Origin: Muriicola jejuensis | Lineage (GTDB): Bacteria; Bacteroidota; Bacteroidia; Flavobacteriales; Flavobacteriaceae | DNA: 64,000 nucleotides | Direction: 5' to 3' | Assembly: GCF_010671595.1 (NCBI RefSeq) | Contig: NZ_JAABOP010000001.1 | Location: forward strand, 248,001-312,000 | In this document: positions 44,348 through 53,491 of the stretch, in pieces | Layout: each line of letters opens with the position of its first letter | Position numbering within the stretch: position 1 is the first letter of the stretch | Notes under the pieces: generated by a model | The model's database searches: none | What the model was told of the DNA's origin: nothing | What the model saw: only the letters and a program-made list of their open reading frames with translations | Translations under genes and position numbers: made by a program

Positions 44348-46795
44348 ATGAAAAAAGTAACCCTCCTATGGGCCATTCTGGCCTTTACTGCGGTTTTCGC
44401 CAAAACAGACCCGGAAAACCCCGACCCCAAAGACGGTATCATACTCGGAAAAGTGATCGATCAGGATCTCAGTGAACCTGTGGCATATGCCACCGTGGTG
44501 ATCAAATCCATGGACCTTAAGACCATCTCGGGAGGGATAACCACGGAAGATGGCTCCTTCCTTATCGAAAAATTGCCAGACGGACATTATATTCTGGAGG
44601 TACAGTATATCGGTTACAAAACCCATAGCCAGGAGGTCATCCTGGACAAAGGGCATCGCAAGATTCAACTGGGCACCATTACCATTGCCGAGGAGGCTGA
44701 ATCCTTGTCGGAGGTGGAGGTCGTGGCAGAAAGGACCACCATAGAGCAACGCATAGACCGGAAGGTGGTCAACGTAGGCAAGGACCTCACCACGGCCGGG
44801 GCTACCGCCTCAGATATCATGAACAACATCCCTTCGGTAAATATCGATCAGCAAACGGGTGAACTCTCCCTCCGCGGCAATTCCAACGTGAGGGTCATGG
44901 TAGACGGAAAACTGTCTAACGTGCCCGTGGCCCAGCTTCTAAGGCAAATTCCCTCCTCTTCCATAAAGTCGATTGAGCTGATCACAAACCCTTCGGCCAA
45001 ATACAACCCCGAGGGAATGAGCGGCATCATCAATATCATCCTTCACAAAAATGCGAATATCGGTTTTAACGGGAACCTCAACACAGGGCTTACCGTAGGG
45101 ATAGAAGCCAAATACAATGCCTCCCTCGACCTGAATTATCGCAATGGCAAACTAAACCTGTACGGAAATATAGGCACTAACATTGGCAAATACGTCAATG
45201 ACGGGAACATCTACAGGGTAGTGGAGAATTCCCAGCAGTTCTTTGAATTCATGAACAACAACAAGTCTTACCTCTATAAAATAGGGTTCGATTTTTACCT
45301 GAACGAAAAGAACACCCTTTCCTTCTTTACCAACCAGAATATCTTTCAGGGGAAGGGACAGGGCCTTACGGATGTAGTTTATTACGATGATACGAGCCTC
45401 AACAACAGTCAGACTTTCATCCCTGTAAACGATAACCAGAGCGAACAGTACAATTTTGACTACAAGCTCGATTTCGGCAAAGAGGGGCACAACCTGGAGC
45501 TGGAAATCGACCACAACAGGTTCGAAGATGATGAGGAGTCGGCTTTCAGGATCAGCGGAAATTCCCTTTTTCCGAATTACCGCGATTTCGTGGCAACTCA
45601 AAGGACACAGACGATCGCTAACCTGGATTACGTCAATCCCCTGGATTCTATCTCCAAGATCGAGGCCGGACTGGAATCCAGAAACTTTGAGACTGAGGTG
45701 GACTACCGTTCGACCGGACTATCCTTCGATGCCAATGGCAACCTGAGGCCTACCCCATCAACGGCTTTTACCTATGGGATGGATATCTATTCTGCCTATG
45801 CGACCTTCGGCCAGAACTTCGAGAAATGGTCTTATCAGATCGGCGCCCGGATCGAAGATGTCACAGTAAAGGCAGATACCAATTCAGTAAGGGCGTTTGA
45901 CGACCGGTACACACAGATCTACCCTACCGCCTTTATAACCTATACCCCAAACGAAAAAGACCAGTTACAGCTGAGCAGTAGCCGAAGGGTGGACCGACCC
46001 GGCCTTACCCAGGTCAACCCCATCAGAGAATGGGCAACCCCCCTGATCTCTTCCTTTGGGAATCCCAGTCTGTTTCCTCAATTTACATCATCCCTCGAAC
46101 TGAATTACACGAGGAGGATAAAGAATGGGAGCCTCACCTCGGGGATTTTTTACAGGACTATCAAGGACGAGATCAACAGGGCGGTGTACGTAGACCGACT
46201 CGATCTGAACAAACTCATTCTTACCTTCGACAACTTCGACAACACCTCCGCGTATGGGATGGAGTTTTCAGCAAACTACAAACCCGCCAAATGGTGGAAT
46301 ATCAACGGGAGCTTCGATCTGTATTCCCAGACCCAGAGAGGGGTGACGGAAAGCCTGGAGGGGTCCAATTCCGAAGCGTCCCTCGAAGATATAGTCGTTG
46401 AAAGAGTGGAGGTTCAAAATACGGCCTGGAACCTGAGGATGAACAATAGCTTTACAGTGACCAAGGACCTGACCCTCCAGTTGTTCGGATTCTACCGGGG
46501 TCAAAATCAGAATATCCAGTTTTCAGTAGAACCCATGTATTTCGTAAATCTGGGGCTCCGCTATGGTTTTGCTCAGAACAAAGGAACATTCAGTCTCAAT
46601 TTCAATGACGTGTTCAATACGATGCGGTTTGCCTTTGACGGAGACCGACCTTTCCTGCAGACCGGGGAATTCAATTGGGAAAGTCAGAATGTGTATGCGG
46701 GCATTTCCTATCGATTTGGAAGCGGCAAGAACCGGGCCTCCAGGCGTAAAAACAGGGATGACAATACGAAACAGGGCAGCGGAGGTATCTTGTAG
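44348..46795 (+). CDS. Outer membrane beta-barrel receptor, TonB-dependent type with N-terminal carboxypeptidase-like domain
   Basis: 815 residues. Signal peptide, then a CarboxypepD-regulatory-like domain (about 28-110: GIILGKVIDQDLSEPVAYATVVIK...GGITTEDGSFLIEKLPDG), a plug domain (VGKDLTTAGATASDIMNNIPSVNIDQQTGELSLRGNSNVRVMVDGK), and a long barrel of the outer-membrane beta-barrel-3 type ending in NVYAGISYRFGSG. Substrate unknown; these proteins usually import polymers or metal complexes, though this group without SusD is often structural or signalling. Convergent with the PNPOx-like gene; a terminator follows. Confidence 0.88.
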   Translation: MKKVTLLWAILAFTAVFAKTDPENPDPKDGIILGKVIDQDLSEPVAYATVVIKSMDLKTISGGITTEDGSFLIEKLPDGHYILEVQYIGYKTHSQEVILDKGHRKIQLGTITIAEEAESLSEVEVVAERTTIEQRIDRKVVNVGKDLTTAGATASDIMNNIPSVNIDQQTGELSLRGNSNVRVMVDGKLSNVPVAQLLRQIPSSSIKSIELITNPSAKYNPEGMSGIINIILHKNANIGFNGNLNTGLTVGIEAKYNASLDLNYRNGKLNLYGNIGTNIGKYVNDGNIYRVVENSQQFFEFMNNNKSYLYKIGFDFYLNEKNTLSFFTNQNIFQGKGQGLTDVVYYDDTSLNNSQTFIPVNDNQSEQYNFDYKLDFGKEGHNLELEIDHNRFEDDEESAFRISGNSLFPNYRDFVATQRTQTIANLDYVNPLDSISKIEAGLESRNFETEVDYRSTGLSFDANGNLRPTPSTAFTYGMDIYSAYATFGQNFEKWSYQIGARIEDVTVKADTNSVRAFDDRYTQIYPTAFITYTPNEKDQLQLSSSRRVDRPGLTQVNPIREWATPLISSFGNPSLFPQFTSSLELNYTRRIKNGSLTSGIFYRTIKDEINRAVYVDRLDLNKLILTFDNFDNTSAYGMEFSANYKPAKWWNINGSFDLYSQTQRGVTESLEGSNSEASLEDIVVERVEVQNTAWNLRMNNSFTVTKDLTLQLFGFYRGQNQNIQFSVEPMYFVNLGLRYGFAQNKGTFSLNFNDVFNTMRFAFDGDRPFLQTGEFNWESQNVYAGISYRFGSGKNRASRRKNRDDNTKQGSGGIL

Positions 46796-46862
46796 CGATC
46801 AATATCGGTCTCAGGCAATCGGGATTTTGGGTTGGTTGATCCCGTGCCTTCAGACCAGTACG

Positions 46863-46890
46863 AAACCCCGGTATTCCTGCCGGGGTTTTG
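46863..46890 (+). terminator. Terminator after the barrel gene
   Basis: AAACCCCGG pairs with CCGGGGTTT around TATTCCTG, then TTTTG. It resembles the orphan terminator at 44185 in stem sequence. The pyridoxamine-oxidase-like gene ends four bases further. Confidence 0.7.
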
Positions 46891-46893
46891 CTA

Positions 46894-47439
46894 TTACAAC
46901 CCTACTGTACCGGTGGGCAGACCATCCAGACTGGTCGTGTTCTTTTTCGACCTGTATTCCCGTAGCCCTTCCTCCCCCTTTTCCCTGGCCCATTGGATCA
47001 ATTCCTTGCGGTTTCCCTTGAATTCCATGAGGGGAACGCCCATCCCGCAGGAGGTCTGCACGAGTTCTACCTCCATTTCAAAGATCTGTCTTGTACCGGG
47101 AATGTCCGGAAAAAGGGATAACAGACTCCCGAATTCGGGATCCTCCGGATGTAAGACCCTGGCCTGTCCGTAAAGTCGAAGTATGTTGGGGGGACCTTCA
47201 AAGGCGCAGAACATGATGGTCATCCTTCCGGAATGCAACACATGGGCCGCCGTTTCATTCCCGCTGCCCGTAAGGTTCAGCCAAAGGACCCTGTTGGGGT
47301 CGGCCACTCTGAAAGTGTCGATGCCCTTTGGAGAAAGATTGATCTTTCCGTCTGCTGTGGCAGTAGCCACAAAAAAGATTTTTTGCTGGGAGATGAACTC
47401 CCGATGTGACTCACTGATGACTGCTGAGGGTCTTCCCAT
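46894..47439 (-). CDS. Pyridoxamine 5'-phosphate oxidase-fold protein
   Basis: 181 residues of the flavin split-barrel (PNPOx-like) fold: HREFISQQKIFFVATATADGKINLSPKGIDTFRVADPNRVLWLNLTGSGNETAAH is the family N-half. Such proteins bind FMN, F420 or heme; the large family has few assigned functions, so PdxH itself is not claimed. It lies 19 bases after fabH and is convergent with the barrel gene. Confidence 0.88.
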   Translation of the reverse strand: MGRPSAVISESHREFISQQKIFFVATATADGKINLSPKGIDTFRVADPNRVLWLNLTGSGNETAAHVLHSGRMTIMFCAFEGPPNILRLYGQARVLHPEDPEFGSLLSLFPDIPGTRQIFEMEVELVQTSCGMGVPLMEFKGNRKELIQWAREKGEEGLREYRSKKNTTSLDGLPTGTVGL

Positions 47440-47458
47440 GATAACTGCTGGCTATGGA

Positions 47459-48466
47459 TCACCAACGGATGATGACACTGCCCCAGGTAAAGCCACTTCC
47501 GAAGGCGGCCAGGACCACGAGGTCTCCTTCCTTGATCTTACCTTTTTCCCAGGCCTCCGTAAGGGCAATGGGGATAGAGGCTGCCGTGGTATTCCCGTAT
47601 TTCATGATATTGTTATACACCTTGTCATCAGAAAGCCTGAACTTGTGCTGTATGAACTGGGATATCCTCAAGTTGGCCTGGTGAGGGATCAGCATATCGA
47701 TATCCTCCACCGTAAGGTGGTTCTTTTCCAACCCTTCCATGATCACTTCCGAAAAACGGACCACAGCGTTCTTAAAGACGAATTGTCCATTCATGTAGGG
47801 ATAATAGGATTCATCGTCCGGGTCGTTATCCCTGAGGATATCGGTTACCCAGCGGTGCCCGATCCCAGGAGCCAAAAGGGAGAGCTCTTCGGCGTGTTGT
47901 CCTTCGGAATGCAGATGACTCGATAAAATTCCTTTTTTTGGGTCCTCCTCGCGGGTGAGGACGGCGGCGCCGGCGCCATCTCCGAAAATCACAGAAACTC
48001 CCCGGCCCCTTGTGGTAAAATCGAGGCCTCCGGAGTGCAGTTCAGACCCGATGACGAGTATATTTCTGTACATTCCGGTCTTGATATACTGGTCTGCCAC
48101 CGAAACGGCATACACGAAGCCCGAGCATTGGTTTCTCACGTCCAGGGCCCCCACCGTCTTAATATCCAGGTCCCGCTGCACCAGTACGCCCGGACCCGGG
48201 AAGTAGTAGTCCGGGCTCAGGGTGGCAAAAATGATAAAATCGATATCGTCCTTTTGTATTCCCGCGTTTTTTATGGCTTTTTTCGCCGCCTTTACTCCCA
48301 TGGAGGTCGTAGTGTCCGTTCCTTTGACCACATGCCTCCTCTCCTGTATCCCGGTGCGTTCCTGTATCCACGCATCGCTGGTATCCATCAACTTGGAAAG
48401 GTCATCGTTGGTCACTACGTGATCGGGCACGTAAAAACCCAGACCCGATATTCTAGAATTGTACAT
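47459..48466 (-). CDS. fabH: 3-oxoacyl-ACP synthase III (FabH-type)
   Basis: 335 residues. Catalytic triad Cys114 (RNQCSGFVYA), His262 (PHQANLR), Asn292 (GNTTAAS), matching the initiating condensing enzyme of fatty acid synthesis. It is not beside plsX, rpmF or other fab genes, so it may be a second FabH for a special primer or for a secondary lipid rather than the housekeeping copy. A stable hairpin lies in its leader. The gene after it is a PNPOx-fold protein. Confidence 0.9.
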   Translation of the reverse strand: MYNSRISGLGFYVPDHVVTNDDLSKLMDTSDAWIQERTGIQERRHVVKGTDTTTSMGVKAAKKAIKNAGIQKDDIDFIIFATLSPDYYFPGPGVLVQRDLDIKTVGALDVRNQCSGFVYAVSVADQYIKTGMYRNILVIGSELHSGGLDFTTRGRGVSVIFGDGAGAAVLTREEDPKKGILSSHLHSEGQHAEELSLLAPGIGHRWVTDILRDNDPDDESYYPYMNGQFVFKNAVVRFSEVIMEGLEKNHLTVEDIDMLIPHQANLRISQFIQHKFRLSDDKVYNNIMKYGNTTAASIPIALTEAWEKGKIKEGDLVVLAAFGSGFTWGSVIIRW

Positions 48467-48487
48467 ATTAGGATGAGTTTAATATAA

Positions 48488-48509
48488 GAAAGGGGGTAGC
48501 GCCCCTTTC
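48488..48509 (-). promoter_or_regulatory. Leader hairpin before fabH
   Basis: Arms GAAAGGGG and CCCCTTTC with a six-base loop, ending 21 bases before the fabH ATG. Perfect 8-bp stem and no U-tract on either strand, so not an ordinary terminator; may be a leader structure or a protein site. Confidence 0.4.
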
Positions 48510-48670
48510 CCTGTTTAGTTTCGTTTTTCTAAAATACCTATTCTTGCCTTGCTTACCTAAAGAATAGCAGAAAAGATTGCCTTAAAGACGATGGAAGCCT
48601 CAGAAGTTCTTCACATCGTTTGGAAGGTATACTAGTTTAATAGTAACTTATCCGTTCAAAATCATATATC

Positions 48671-51130
48671 ATGAAAATCCGCATGAACCGTATTTTAATC
48701 GCTTTCCTCTTTGTTGCTGTGTTCTGCCCGCAGGCAGCGTATTTGCAGGAAAAACTAACCTATCAAAAACCTTCAAAGGAGATCCTCGACCTTGTGAATG
48801 CTCCCCTGGCCCCGGTGGTAAGGATGACAGACAATGGAAAACACATGCTCCTGCTCTACCGGGATGCGTACAAGACCATAGCCGAACTTTCTGAACCCGA
48901 AATGCGGCTGGCAGGCTTGAGGATCAACCCCGTAACCAATATTGGAAGTAGAACCAATTATTACAACAATATTGAGATAAAATCGCCTTCCGCGAAAGAA
49001 GCTGTCCAGGTAAAAGGCCTGCCCGAAAATCCAAGGCTTGCCAATTTCAGCTTTTCCCCGGATGAATCCATGGTGGCCGTCACGAACACCACCGCCCAGG
49101 GGGTAGAGGTATGGGTTCTTGACCTGGAGAAGGCCGAGGTAAAGAAGATCACCGACGCCTCCGTGAATGCCAACCTGGGGGATGTGATCAACTGGTTCAA
49201 AGACGGCTCGTCCCTGCTGGTCAAAATGCTTCCGGACACCCGAAAGGAGCTGATCGACCAGGGAGAAGCCGTTCCGGAGGGCCCGACCATCTCGACCAAC
49301 GACGGTAAAAAGGCACAGAATCGGACCTATCAGGACCTGCTTTCCAACCCAACGGACGAATTCAATTTCGAGCAACTGGCTCTGTCCGAACTGTATAAGG
49401 TGGACCTGAACGGGAACAAGACCCTTTGGAAGTCTGCTGCCATGTACCGCAGCATCAGTTTTTCACCGAACGGGGAATATGTCATGGTGGTCACCGTGGA
49501 ACAACCTTTCTCCTACCTGGTACCGTATTCCCGTTTTCCTTCTACCACAACCATCTATTCGAACAAGGGAGATCTCGTAAATACTCTGCTCCAGGTACCT
49601 CTGATAGAAGACCTGCCCCAGGGATTCATGGCCGAGCGCAAAGGGATGAGGGACCTGAGCTGGCGATCAGACAGGGGCGCTACCCTGGTCTATGCAGAGG
49701 CGCTGGATGAAGGGGATCCCGAGGTGGATGTACCTTTCCGGGATGCGATCTACCTACTTGAGGCGCCATTTACTGGAAAGGGAACCCAGATCCTGAAGAC
49801 CATCAATCGGTTCCGCTACATCAACTGGGGAAAGGAAGACCTGGCCGTGGCATATGATTACTGGTGGAACACACGCAACACCAAGACCTATGCCTTTGAC
49901 CCGTCTGATCCCGGAAAAGAACCGGTGGTACTTTTCGACAGGAATTATCAGGACGTGTACAGCGATCCCGGTTCGTTCGTGATGAAGCGCAATGAATTCG
50001 GGGCCATGGTGTTGAGTTTGGACTCCGGGAATAATGCCTATCTCCTGGGGGATGGGTATTCCGAGGACGGACAGTTCCCTTTTGTAGACAGGATGGATCT
50101 GAACACCCTTAAAAAAGAAAGGATGTATCAATCAAAACTCACCGACCAAATGGAGGAACTGCTCGACTACCATGTCGGGAAAGACGAATTGCTGGTGCGG
50201 ATCGAATCGAAAAACACCTATCCCAATTACTATTACAAGCACCTGAAAAAACGAAAAGGGCCCACTCAACTCACCTTTTTTGACAACCCCTTTAAAAGCA
50301 TACAGGATGTTCATAAGGAAGTGATCACCTATACGCGTGAGGACGGATTGGAACTCAGCGGCACCCTCTATTTGCCGGTGGGCTATGACAAGAACTCCGG
50401 GGAAAAAATGCCCATGATCCTTTGGGCCTATCCCAGAGAATACAAGGACAAGAACAGCGCATCCCAGAATACCCAGAATCCCAACGAATTCACCTATCCC
50501 TCCTGGGGCTCACCGGTGTACTGGGTCACCAGGGGGTATGTGGTCCTGGATGATGCGGCCTTTCCCATCATAGGGGAAGGCGATGAACAACCCAATGATT
50601 CTTTCAGGGAACAACTGGTGGCCAATGCAAAAGCGGCTATCGATGCCGTGGATGCCATGGGGTATATCGATCCTTCCCGCGTGGCTGTTGGAGGCCATAG
50701 TTATGGTGCCTTTATGGTGGCCAACCTCTTATCGCATTCCGACCTCTTCGCAGCCGGGATCGCACGTAGCGGAGCCTATAACCGAACCCTGACGCCCTTC
50801 GGATTTCAGAGTGAGGAGAGGAATTACTGGGAGGCCCCCGAGGTCTATTACACCATGTCGCCTTTCATGCATGCAGAAAAAATGAAAACGCCCCTGTTGC
50901 TGGTCCACGGCGTGGCTGATAATAATTCGGGTACCTATCCGATGCAGAGCGAGCGCTATTTCAATGCTCTCAAAGGGCTGGGTGCTACCGTAAGGCTCGT
51001 CATGCTGCCCAAGGAGAGTCATGGCTACCGGGCAAAGGAAAGTATTCTACACCTGCTTTGGGAACAGGATCAGTGGCTTGAGAAATACGTGAAGAACAGG
51101 GAAGCCGACTCAGAAGCCGGATCCGAATAA
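48671..51130 (+). CDS. S9 prolyl-oligopeptidase family peptidase, glutamyl endopeptidase-like, exported
   Basis: 819 residues: signal peptide (RILIAFLFVAVFCPQAAY), a seven-bladed propeller (about 35-560) and an alpha/beta-hydrolase domain with the nucleophile in GGHSYGAFM, Asp in GVADNNSGTYP and His in KESHGY. The combination FPIIGEGDEQPNDSFREQLVANAKAAIDAVDAMGYIDPSRVAVGG resembles chloroplast glutamyl endopeptidase (S9D). Probably cuts peptides after Glu in the periplasm; specificity inferred from that similarity only. Its stop is five bases from that of the kinase gene. Confidence 0.88.
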   Translation: MKIRMNRILIAFLFVAVFCPQAAYLQEKLTYQKPSKEILDLVNAPLAPVVRMTDNGKHMLLLYRDAYKTIAELSEPEMRLAGLRINPVTNIGSRTNYYNNIEIKSPSAKEAVQVKGLPENPRLANFSFSPDESMVAVTNTTAQGVEVWVLDLEKAEVKKITDASVNANLGDVINWFKDGSSLLVKMLPDTRKELIDQGEAVPEGPTISTNDGKKAQNRTYQDLLSNPTDEFNFEQLALSELYKVDLNGNKTLWKSAAMYRSISFSPNGEYVMVVTVEQPFSYLVPYSRFPSTTTIYSNKGDLVNTLLQVPLIEDLPQGFMAERKGMRDLSWRSDRGATLVYAEALDEGDPEVDVPFRDAIYLLEAPFTGKGTQILKTINRFRYINWGKEDLAVAYDYWWNTRNTKTYAFDPSDPGKEPVVLFDRNYQDVYSDPGSFVMKRNEFGAMVLSLDSGNNAYLLGDGYSEDGQFPFVDRMDLNTLKKERMYQSKLTDQMEELLDYHVGKDELLVRIESKNTYPNYYYKHLKKRKGPTQLTFFDNPFKSIQDVHKEVITYTREDGLELSGTLYLPVGYDKNSGEKMPMILWAYPREYKDKNSASQNTQNPNEFTYPSWGSPVYWVTRGYVVLDDAAFPIIGEGDEQPNDSFREQLVANAKAAIDAVDAMGYIDPSRVAVGGHSYGAFMVANLLSHSDLFAAGIARSGAYNRTLTPFGFQSEERNYWEAPEVYYTMSPFMHAEKMKTPLLLVHGVADNNSGTYPMQSERYFNALKGLGATVRLVMLPKESHGYRAKESILHLLWEQDQWLEKYVKNREADSEAGSE

Positions 51131-51135
51131 ATTTT

Positions 51136-52443
51136 TTACATGAATTTGAGGTAATGGTTGACCTCCACCCGAGCCTTCAGGTCGTGCAAAAGGTTGTACA
51201 GGCCAAAAAAGGTCCGGTTGATGTACAGGAAATGCCTGGAACCCCGGTTACCGTTCATCTTGCGGATGTGTTCATCCTTAGAGTAACGCTGACTGATGTC
51301 TGCTATCCGGCCCCAGAACTCATCAGAACCAAAATCAAAGGTCTCCTGGTTAAAGGGCATGGTAAAGAGGGTTAACAGTTCCCTGAACAATTCCTTAAAG
51401 AATTTCCTTTCTTCCGGGGTATCTTGTGGAGTGAGGATTTCCAGGGCCTCCAGTTTTTGCTCAAAAAGGATTTCATCCTCTATGACTTCCTTGCGGGCCA
51501 GCTCGAAGTAAGGCACGTAGAATTCATCCGGCACTTCCTTGATACAGCCAAAATCAATGGCGATCAATCTGTGGTCTGCACTGATGAGGAAATTCCCGGG
51601 GTGAGGATCTGCGTGCACTTTTCTCAGGCCGTGCATCTGGTACATGTAGAAATCCCAGAGGGTCTGGCCCAGCAGGTTTCCCGTTTCCTCAGAAAATGAG
51701 GTTCGGGCGAACTCACTCAGATGGGTGCCTTTCATCCAATCCATGGTGAGGATCCTTTCGCTGGAAAGTTCTTCGTAATACTTAGGGAAATCCAGGTTAG
51801 GCAAATGCGCACAGGCTTCAGAGATCTCCCTGCTTTGTTCCAACTCCAGGATATAATTGGTCTCCTCCATCAATTTATCCTCCACCTCCTTAAAATACTT
51901 TTCAGAATCTTTACCCTGGAGGTTGAACATACGCATGGCGATGGGTTTTACCAGGGCCAGGTCTGAGGAGATGCTCTGAGCCACTCCGGGGTACTGGATT
52001 TTCACGGCGAGTTCCCTCCCGTCCTTCCAGGCTCTATGGACCTGTCCGATACTGGCTGCATTTATGGAATCTTTTTCAAATTTGTCGAACACCTCTTCAG
52101 GATACTGCCCCAGGTATTTTTTAAAGGTCTTCCTTACCAGGGGAGCCGACAAAGGGGGAACGGAGAACTGGGAAAGGGAAAAGCGCTCCACGTAGGCCCT
52201 CGGCAGCAGATTCTTTTCCATGCTCAGCATCTGGGCCACTTTTAAGGCACTCCCTTTCAGGCTTTTGAGTCCGTCGTAAATATCGGTGGCATTGTTCTCG
52301 TCCAGTTCTTCCCGAGAAGTTTCCCCGTTCACCAGCTTTTTGCTGTAATATTTGACGTAATTCCCTCCAACTTTCACGCCGGTTCGGACGAGTTTTCCGG
52401 CTCGTTCTATTTTTCCTGTAGGGATCTTATCTAAAGTTTTCAT
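51136..52443 (-). CDS. ABC1/AarF (UbiB/COQ8-like) atypical kinase
   Basis: 435 residues with the ABC1 signature: the KxGQ-like N-terminal motif (LKGSALKVAQMLSM), the Ala-rich loop AASIGQVHRAWKDGRELAVKIQYPG, and the NFLISADHRLIAIDFGCIKEV metal-binding end. ABC1 proteins support quinone synthesis or lipid homeostasis; ATPase activity is typical. It is 26 bases after a TetR gene on the same strand, an order that suggests the two work together. Convergent with the S9 peptidase with five bases between stops. Confidence 0.9.
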   Translation of the reverse strand: MKTLDKIPTGKIERAGKLVRTGVKVGGNYVKYYSKKLVNGETSREELDENNATDIYDGLKSLKGSALKVAQMLSMEKNLLPRAYVERFSLSQFSVPPLSAPLVRKTFKKYLGQYPEEVFDKFEKDSINAASIGQVHRAWKDGRELAVKIQYPGVAQSISSDLALVKPIAMRMFNLQGKDSEKYFKEVEDKLMEETNYILELEQSREISEACAHLPNLDFPKYYEELSSERILTMDWMKGTHLSEFARTSFSEETGNLLGQTLWDFYMYQMHGLRKVHADPHPGNFLISADHRLIAIDFGCIKEVPDEFYVPYFELARKEVIEDEILFEQKLEALEILTPQDTPEERKFFKELFRELLTLFTMPFNQETFDFGSDEFWGRIADISQRYSKDEHIRKMNGNRGSRHFLYINRTFFGLYNLLHDLKARVEVNHYLKFM

Positions 52444-52469
52444 GCACCAGCTGATTTAGGGAGGCCCGA

Positions 52470-53129
52470 TCAGGCCATGTTTTCCTTGAACAGGAATTTC
52501 CCAAAATCGAGGAGGCTGTCCAGAGGGGTATTGTCAAAGACATCAAAAATGGTCTGAACCGATTTCTCAATGGCTAGATCCGTTTTCTCAAATCCCGGGG
52601 AGGAGTCGGCCATCCAGAATTTCAGAAGGAAAAGTGTTTGTAACCAGGCACCTTCCGAGAATAGGGTAGGATTGTGCCTTGAAATTTTAAAGGCTTTTTC
52701 TGCGTTCCCGTCTTCGATGAGTTCTTTGGCGAATTCGAGAATCCTCTTTCTCAACCCTTTGAGCTGATCGAGGTCTTTGAGGGACATCCTGTTTTCGGAC
52801 AAAGAGAAGAGCACATAGCTTCGGTTGAGTGTCAGTACTTCGAAGAAAGTAAAAAAGAAGGAGAGCATTTTATCCTTGTTTCCGTACTGCTCGTATTCCT
52901 CATTTTTATGTAAAACCTCTATGGTATTTTCAAAAAACATTTTCCAGACCTCCTTTTGCAGACTCTGCATCGATCCGAACGACTGATAGAAGTCTTTTTC
53001 TGTCACCCCTACTGACTTGCAGAATTTGTATACAGAAACAGGCCTTTCCTCATGATCCAGTACGTATGTCATATAGGCCGAAACGATTTCCGATACGGAT
53101 TTGGTTTTAGGAGATTTTTTCGCCGCCAT
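52470..53129 (-). CDS. TetR-family regulator of the ABC1 kinase operon
   Basis: 219 residues from the ATG at 53129; an upstream TTG (53153) falls inside the -7 element and is rejected. N-terminal helix-turn-helix: SEIVSAYMTYVLDHEERPVSVYKFCKSVGVTEKDFYQSFGSMQSLQKEVWK, a TetR DNA-binding domain with KFCKSVGVTEKDFYQSFGS as recognition region. The C-terminal ligand domain is helical with EGAWLQTLFLLKFWM. A 7-1-7 inverted repeat in its own promoter is the likely operator. Ligand unknown. Confidence 0.85.
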   Translation of the reverse strand: MAAKKSPKTKSVSEIVSAYMTYVLDHEERPVSVYKFCKSVGVTEKDFYQSFGSMQSLQKEVWKMFFENTIEVLHKNEEYEQYGNKDKMLSFFFTFFEVLTLNRSYVLFSLSENRMSLKDLDQLKGLRKRILEFAKELIEDGNAEKAFKISRHNPTLFSEGAWLQTLFLLKFWMADSSPGFEKTDLAIEKSVQTIFDVFDNTPLDSLLDFGKFLFKENMA

Positions 53130-53150
53130 TTTTATTAATTTTTGTTCAAG

Positions 53151-53183
53151 CAAAGTTAGATATTTATAAACACTAATAGTGTT
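53151..53183 (-). promoter_or_regulatory. Promoter and operator of the TetR-ABC1 kinase operon
   Basis: Minus strand TAACTTTG (53158-53151) is an exact -7 element 21 bases before the ATG. The inverted repeat AACACTA-A-TAGTGTT (53169-53183, 7-bp arms, one-base centre) lies over the -33 region, so a bound TetR dimer would block its own promoter. Confidence 0.7.
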
Positions 53184-53213
53184 AAGGATTTGAGAATAAA
53201 AAGGGAAATCAAA

Positions 53214-53322
53214 AAAGCGTGCCTTCCGATAAAAGACACGCTTTCTAACAACCTAACCAATTAATAAACAAACTGATTACTAAAACCAATTTTACTTTTT
53301 CATAGCAATGATTTTTTAGCAA
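53214..53322 (-). ncRNA. Candidate small RNA between the TetR gene and htpG
   Basis: Minus strand: -7 box TATATTTG (53336-53329) predicts a start near 53322; the RNA would run about 110 bases to a hairpin (AAAGCGTG pairing with CACGCTTT, 53214-53244) with a six-U tract. It contains only a three-codon ATG AAA AAG TAA and a TTGGTTAGGTTGTTAG stretch like the 3' region of the fasciclin gene. Either a true sRNA or the remains of a lost small secreted-protein gene. Confidence 0.3.
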
Positions 53323-53424
53323 TCGATACAAATATAAATAATGTTTAATTTATATATCATTTTATTAAACAAAAATATTTGTTAAAGTTTTGCATGACCC
53401 CCTCTTGTCCAACCGGGGTGTCAG

Positions 53425-53455
53425 TTTGTCACTCCATATCGCTCTGGTACTTTTT
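53425..53455 (+). promoter_or_regulatory. htpG promoter
   Basis: TTTG at 53425-53428, exactly 19 bases, then TACTTTTT at 53448-53455 (seven of eight with the -7 consensus TAnnTTTG). The ATG is 37 bases on. No CIRCE element or other heat-shock repeat is seen. Confidence 0.65.
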
Positions 53456-53491
53456 TTGCTCCGTTAAAGCCAAAATCAAATTAAAAAGACA

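Noticed and set aside
46563-47021. 152-codon plus-strand frame after the barrel gene
   Set aside because: Out of frame with the barrel gene, runs through its terminator and into the opposing gene; a shadow.
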